Below, piece after piece: positions 60,286 to 64,000 of a stretch of 64,000 nucleotides of DNA. The notes under the pieces are model-generated. The model ran no database searches. It saw only the letters and a list, made by a program, of their open reading frames with translations, and was not told the DNA's origin. Within the stretch, counting starts at the first letter, position 1, and the number at the start of each line of letters is the position of its first letter. The DNA is from Asanoa ferruginea (lineage in GTDB: Bacteria; Actinomycetota; Actinomycetes; Mycobacteriales; Micromonosporaceae), in the NCBI RefSeq assembly GCF_003387075.1, contig NZ_QUMQ01000001.1, forward strand, positions 4,216,001 through 4,280,000, given 5' to 3'. The position numbers were made by a program, and so were the translations under genes.

Positions 60286-61496
60286 CGCCGGAGAGTCCCG
60301 CGGTCGCCGAGGAGGAGCGGGTCACGCTCACCGTCGGTGCCCCGGCACACGGCGGGCACTGCGTCGCCCGGCTCGACGGCCAGGTCGTCTTCGTCCGGCA
60401 CGCGCTGCCCGGCGAGCGGGTCACCGCCGTGGTCACCGAGGTGCACGGTGGCTACCTGCGGGCCGACGCCGTGGAGATCCTCGACGCGTCGCCGGACCGG
60501 GTCGCGCCGCCCTGCCCCTATGCCGGTCCCGGCCGGTGCGGCGGCTGCGACCTCCAGCACGTGGCTCCCGGCGCGCAGCGCGACTGGAAGACCGCGATTC
60601 TGCGCGAGCAGCTCACCCGCCTGGGCCGCCTGTCCGACGCCGAGGTCAACGCGCTCGACGTGCGGGTAGCCGCGCTGCCCGGCGACCCGACCGGCACCGG
60701 CTGGCGCACCCGGGTCCGTTACGCCGTCGACGCGGCCGACCGTGCCGGGCTGCTCAAGCACCGTTCGCACGAGGTCGTGCCGATCGACCGTTGCCTGATC
60801 GCCCACCCGGCCATCCAGGCGCTGCCGGTGCTCGACCGGCTCTGGCCGGGTGCCGACGCGGTGGCGACCGTGGCCACGTCGGCCGGCGATGTCGAGACCA
60901 TGGCACTGCCCGGCGCCGAGGCGCCGACGGTGCGGGAAGAAGCGCTCGGTCGCACGTGGACGATCGGCGCGGAGACGTTCTGGCAGGTGCACCCGGCGGC
61001 CGCGGAGACGCTGGTCGGCGCGGTGCTCGACCTGGTGGCGCCGCGGGCCGGCGAACGCGCCTGGGACCTTTACGGCGGCGCGGGACTGTTCGCCGCGGCG
61101 CTCGCGACCCGGGTCGGCCCGGACGGTCGGGTGACGCTGGTCGAGTCGGCGCCCGACGGCGTCGCGGCGGCCCGCGACAACCTGGCCGACCTGCCCTGGG
61201 TCGAGGTCGTGCCGGCCCGGGTGGAGACCGCGTTGGCCCGCCGCCGGGTCACCGGCCCGGTCGACGTCGTGGTGCTCGACCCGCCGCGCACGGGCGCGGG
61301 CGCGAAGGTGGTCGACGCGCTCACCAAGTCAGGTGCTCGCGCGGTCGGCTATGTCGCGTGCGATCCGGCCTCGTTCGCCCGCGATGTGCGCACGTTCCGT
61401 GAGCAGGGTTGGCGCCTCGCGGAACTGCGTGGATACGACTGTTTTCCGATGACGCACCATCTCGAGTGCGTTGGATTGCTGCTACCCGAATCGTGA
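60282..61496 (+). CDS. TRAM-domain class I RNA methyltransferase (TrmA/RumA family)
   Basis: This enzyme adds a 5-methyl group to uracil in tRNA or rRNA. It has 404 residues. An N-terminal TRAM domain (about 10-70: HGGHCVARLDGQVVFVRHAL) is followed by an Fe-S cluster with CPYAGPGRCGGCDLQH (C-x8-C-x2-C plus an earlier Cys). The catalytic domain has AETFWQVHPAAAETL, GAGLFAAALATRV and VVLDPPRTGAGAK, and ends with the catalytic cysteine motif VGYVACDPASFARD. The GTG start overlaps the permease stop (GTGA). Homologues occupy this slot (Rv2689c-like). Confidence 0.93.
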   Translation: MTPESPAVAEEERVTLTVGAPAHGGHCVARLDGQVVFVRHALPGERVTAVVTEVHGGYLRADAVEILDASPDRVAPPCPYAGPGRCGGCDLQHVAPGAQRDWKTAILREQLTRLGRLSDAEVNALDVRVAALPGDPTGTGWRTRVRYAVDAADRAGLLKHRSHEVVPIDRCLIAHPAIQALPVLDRLWPGADAVATVATSAGDVETMALPGAEAPTVREEALGRTWTIGAETFWQVHPAAAETLVGAVLDLVAPRAGERAWDLYGGAGLFAAALATRVGPDGRVTLVESAPDGVAAARDNLADLPWVEVVPARVETALARRRVTGPVDVVVLDPPRTGAGAKVVDALTKSGARAVGYVACDPASFARDVRTFREQGWRLAELRGYDCFPMTHHLECVGLLLPES

Positions 61497-61545
61497 GCCG
61501 GATTTATTTTCGGCTTAGTTTTCGGAAATGACGGCCGATCGGGGG

Positions 61546-61767
61546 TCATCGTTGCGGCGCGGGGACTCTTCGGTTGGGTGAAGTGACGATGCTGCCCTCC
61601 TTTTCGCGGCTGGCCGCGCGGGAGGCGACGCGCCGGTCACGGAGTCGGATCCAGCCGATGACCAGCAGGATCAGCGGGAGCAACGGCAGCGCGATGACCG
61701 CCACGACGATCAGCGCTATCAGTTGCCCAGCGGCGTACTTACCGGTAACGCGCGAGGAACCTGACAT
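61546..61767 (-). CDS. Small membrane protein (73 aa)
   Basis: This 73-residue protein has one long hydrophobic stretch (LIALIVVAVIALPLLPLILL) near residues 16-39. It could be one or two helices, with a Pro-Leu bend, and is followed by a basic tail (RLRDRRVASRAASREKEG). I recognise no family. It is convergent with the methyltransferase gene (49-bp gap). An AAAAGG stands upstream of the ATG. Codon use fits a real gene, but small size keeps confidence moderate. Confidence 0.65.
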   Translation of the reverse strand: MSGSSRVTGKYAAGQLIALIVVAVIALPLLPLILLVIGWIRLRDRRVASRAASREKEGSIVTSPNRRVPAPQR

Positions 61768-62211
61768 GTGGGCATACCTTTTGGGGAGGGAGACTCTGCG
61801 CCCATCGTACGTCTCTTCACGCTTGTGTCCTATTTATCACTCGGGTGGTTCGGGATCGTTATCGATCTCCGTTGCAGCCATCGATCATGGCCATAGCTTG
61901 CGGTTTTGAAGATCCGGCCGGGACGGGTGACGGCCTAGGCTCCGAAAAAACTGTCCCGGTCCCGTCAGTAAGACTTGTCCGATCGGGCCACCCGATCGCC
62001 CAATCGGTCGGGGCTGCCCCGCCGACGCGCCGATGGTCCCGTGTACGGGAGTGCCGCCGTCACGCAGTGCGCCCGGCCAGGCGCGCACCGTCCACACCGG
62101 CTACCCAGCGTGATCGGGAAGGGCACTCCACGCTGTGCGGAAAGGGAGATTCGGTGAAGACGATCTCGGATCGGGGTGCGCCAGGTGCGTGCGCAGATAC
62201 ACTTGCCGGTC
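61768..62211. other. Intergenic region upstream of dxs
   Basis: This 444-bp stretch lies between divergent genes and has no supported gene. Its left part (61800-61920) is A/T-richer and probably holds both promoters. Short inverted repeats occur (GATCGGGCCACCCGATC near 61980), but I cannot assign a riboswitch or terminator. Confidence 0.5.
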
Positions 62212-64000
62212 ATGAGCGTTGAAGAGGGTCGGGCCAGTCTGTTGTCCGCCATCCGCGGCCCGCAGGACCTCAAACGGCTCTCTGCCGAAGAGCTTGTCCT
62301 GCTGTCCGCGGAGATCCGTGACTTCCTCGTCGCGAAGGTTTCGCGCACCGGCGGGCACCTCGGCCCCAACCTCGGCGTCGTCGAGTTGACGCTGGCGATG
62401 CACCGGGTCTTCGACTCGCCGCGCGACCGTTTCCTGTTCGACACCGGCCACCAGAGCTACGTGCACAAGATCGTGACGGGTCGGCAGGCCGGCTTCGACC
62501 AGCTCCGCCAGCGGGGCGGGCTGTCGGGCTACCCGAGCCGCGCCGAGAGCGAGCACGACCTCATCGAAAACTCGCACGCCTCGACCGCGCTGAGCTACGC
62601 CGACGGCATCGCCAAGGCCTACGCGCTGCGCCGGGAAAACCGCAGCGTCGTCGCGGTCGTCGGCGACGGCGCGCTGACCGGCGGCATGTGCTGGGAGGCG
62701 CTCAACAACATCGCCACGGCGCGCAACCCGCTGGTCATCGTCGTCAACGACAACCAGCGCTCCTACGCGCCGACGATCGGCGGCCTCGCCGACCACCTCT
62801 CCTCGCTGCGGCTCAACCCGGGCTACGAGAAGGTGCTCGACCTGGTCAAGGAGTCGCTCGGTTCGACGCCGCTGGTCGGCAAGCCGCTCTACGAGGTTTT
62901 GCACGCGGTGAAGAAGGGCATCAAGGATGCCGTGGCGCCGCAGGCCATGTTCGAGGATCTCGGCATCAAATACGTCGGGCCGGTCGACGGCCACGACATC
63001 GCCGCCGTGGAGTCGGCCCTGCGCCGCGCCAAGAACTTCCGCGGCCCGGTGATCGTGCACGCGGTGACCCGCAAGGGCTACGGCTACCGTCCCGCCGAGG
63101 AAGACGACGCCGACCGCCTGCACGGCCCGAGCAGCGCCTTCGACGTCGAGACCGGGAAGCTGCTGGCCGCGCCGAGCGTCAAGTGGACCCACGTCTTCGC
63201 CGACGAGCTGGTCGCGATCGCCGACGAGCGGCCCGACATCGTGGGCATCACCGCCGCGATGTCCGAGCCGACCGGCATCGCCACCCTGGCCCGCAAGCAC
63301 CCCGACCGGGTCTACGACGTGGGCATCGCCGAGCAGCACGCCGCGACCTCCGCGGCCGGTCTCGCGATGGGCGGCCTGCACCCCGTGGTCGCGGTCTACG
63401 CCACGTTCCTCAACCGGGCCTTCGACCAGGTGCTGCTCGACGTCGCCATGCACAAGCTGCCGGTGACGTTCGTGCTCGACCGGGCCGGCGTTACCGGTCC
63501 CGACGGGCCGAGCCACTACGGCATCTGGGACATGTCGGTCTTCGGTGTCGTGCCGGGGATGCGCATCGCCGCGCCCCGCGACTCGGCCACGCTGCGCGAA
63601 GAGCTGCGCGAGGCGATCGCCGTCGACGACGGGCCGACCATCGTCCGCTTCCCGACCGGCTCCGTCGCCGCCGACCTGCCGGCCGTCCGCCGGGTCGGCC
63701 CGGTCGACGTGCTCACCGAGGGCCGGCAGAAAGACGTGCTGCTCGTCGCGATCGGCGCGTTCGGCCACCTCGGCATCGAGGTCGCGACGCGGCTCGGCGA
63801 GCAGGGCTACGGCGTGACCGTCGTCGACCCGCGCTGGGTCCGCCCGGTGCCGGCCGAGCTCGTCACGCTCGCCGCCGCACACCGCCTCGTGGTCACCGTC
63901 GAAGACGGCGTGCGCACCGGCGGCGTCGGCGACGCCCTGGCCAAGGCCCTGCGCGACGCCGACGTCCGGGTGCCGCTGAAGGACCTCGGCGTGCCCAACG
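62212..64000 (+). CDS. dxs: 1-deoxy-D-xylulose-5-phosphate synthase, C-terminus cut by window edge
   Basis: Dxs is the first enzyme of the MEP isoprenoid pathway; it uses thiamine diphosphate to join pyruvate and glyceraldehyde 3-phosphate. About 596 residues are visible without a stop. Motifs are [28 protein letters not shown] and [12 protein letters not shown]. The ThDP-binding [18 protein letters not shown] follows, then [12 protein letters not shown], and [16 protein letters not shown] with its catalytic Glu. ATG 62212 lacks a strong ribosome-binding site, so the exact start is uncertain. The upstream order to this point is as in mycobacteria (Rv2682c-like). Confidence 0.95.
   Translation, partial: MSVEEGRASLLSAIRGPQDLKRLSAEELVLLSAEIRDFLVAKVSRTGGHLGPNLGVVELTLAMHRVFDSPRDRFLFDTGHQSYVHKIVTGRQAGFDQLRQRGGLSGYPSRAESEHDLIENSHASTALSYADGIAKAYALRRENRSVVAVVGDGALTGGMCWEALNNIATARNPLVIVVNDNQRSYAPTIGGLADHLSSLRLNPGYEKVLDLVKESLGSTPLVGKPLYEVLHAVKKGIKDAVAPQAMFEDLGIKYVGPVDGHDIAAVESALRRAKNFRGPVIVHAVTRKGYGYRPAEEDDADRLHGPSSAFDVETGKLLAAPSVKWTHVFADELVAIADERPDIVGITAAMSEPTGIATLARKHPDRVYDVGIAEQHAATSAAGLAMGGLHPVVAVYATFLNRAFDQVLLDVAMHKLPVTFVLDRAGVTGPDGPSHYGIWDMSVFGVVPGMRIAAPRDSATLREELREAIAVDDGPTIVRFPTGSVAADLPAVRRVGPVDVLTEGRQKDVLLVAIGAFGHLGIEVATRLGEQGYGVTVVDPRWVRPVPAELVTLAAAHRLVVTVEDGVRTGGVGDALAKALRDADVRVPLKDLGVPN

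Overview
The window reads as chromosomal DNA of a high-GC actinobacterium, most likely a member of the Micromonosporaceae. This rests on the strong G/C third-position bias, frequent GTG and TTG starts, a B12-dependent ribonucleotide reductase paired with nrdR, and the gene families present. From 900 to the right edge the backbone follows the order I recall around Rv2733c-Rv2682c of Mycobacterium tuberculosis: miaB, DUF349, extradiol-type protein, miaA, dapF, hflX, lexA/LysM, nrdR, ideR, sigB, DUF3099, sigA, suhB, cei, DUF4193, DUF3093, dut, DUF3710, OB-fold, DUF3159, the two trkA genes, APC permease, TRAM methyltransferase and dxs. Lineage-specific genes are interspersed.

Layout. 1-9 kb: start of a glutamate-type ABC ATPase gene (cut by the edge), tRNA modification (miaB, miaA), a secreted GH5-CBM2 cellulase, and dapF with a large in-frame repeat insertion. 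9-16 kb: malic enzyme, hflX, a glycine-rich membrane-anchored protein, and lexA divergent from a LysM protein across SOS boxes. 16-22.5 kb: a cluster of DnaA-box-like sites, then nrdR-nrdJ, small conserved proteins and lhgO. 22.5-30.6 kb: lipoprotein, ideR, sulfurtransferase, an acuC-type deacetylase next to a GNAT/acyl-CoA-synthetase acetyltransferase, and a deletion scar of an MFS/MarR pair. 30.6-38.7 kb: sigB, spo0M, dtd, a methyltransferase, a secreted M28 peptidase, a cupin/PadR/methyltransferase group and a HhH-GPD protein. 39-46 kb: DUF7455, helicase, TRIC-type membrane protein, DUF3039, psuG-psuK, an NAD(P)-binding protein and a toxin-antitoxin-like pair. 46-64 kb: sigA, suhB, cei, the dut-DUF3710-OB-DUF3159 operon, a DHA2-type exporter with its LysR regulator, the TrkA pair, an APC permease, an rRNA/tRNA methyltransferase, and dxs (cut by the edge).

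The most unusual feature is dapF. Ten copies of the hexapeptide GHIAVD, all identical in protein but varied in synonymous codons, sit in a 137-residue insertion between the two catalytic cysteines. A second pattern concerns convergent gene ends. Seven convergent junctions each carry a different, unrelated tandem repeat (units of about 61, 73, 41, 16, 35, 20 and 24 bp), while others carry plain terminator hairpins. A third pattern is a recurring hairpin just downstream of three unrelated minus-strand genes. A pair of 50-nt palindromes with shared arms and different cores lies between psuK and its convergent neighbour.
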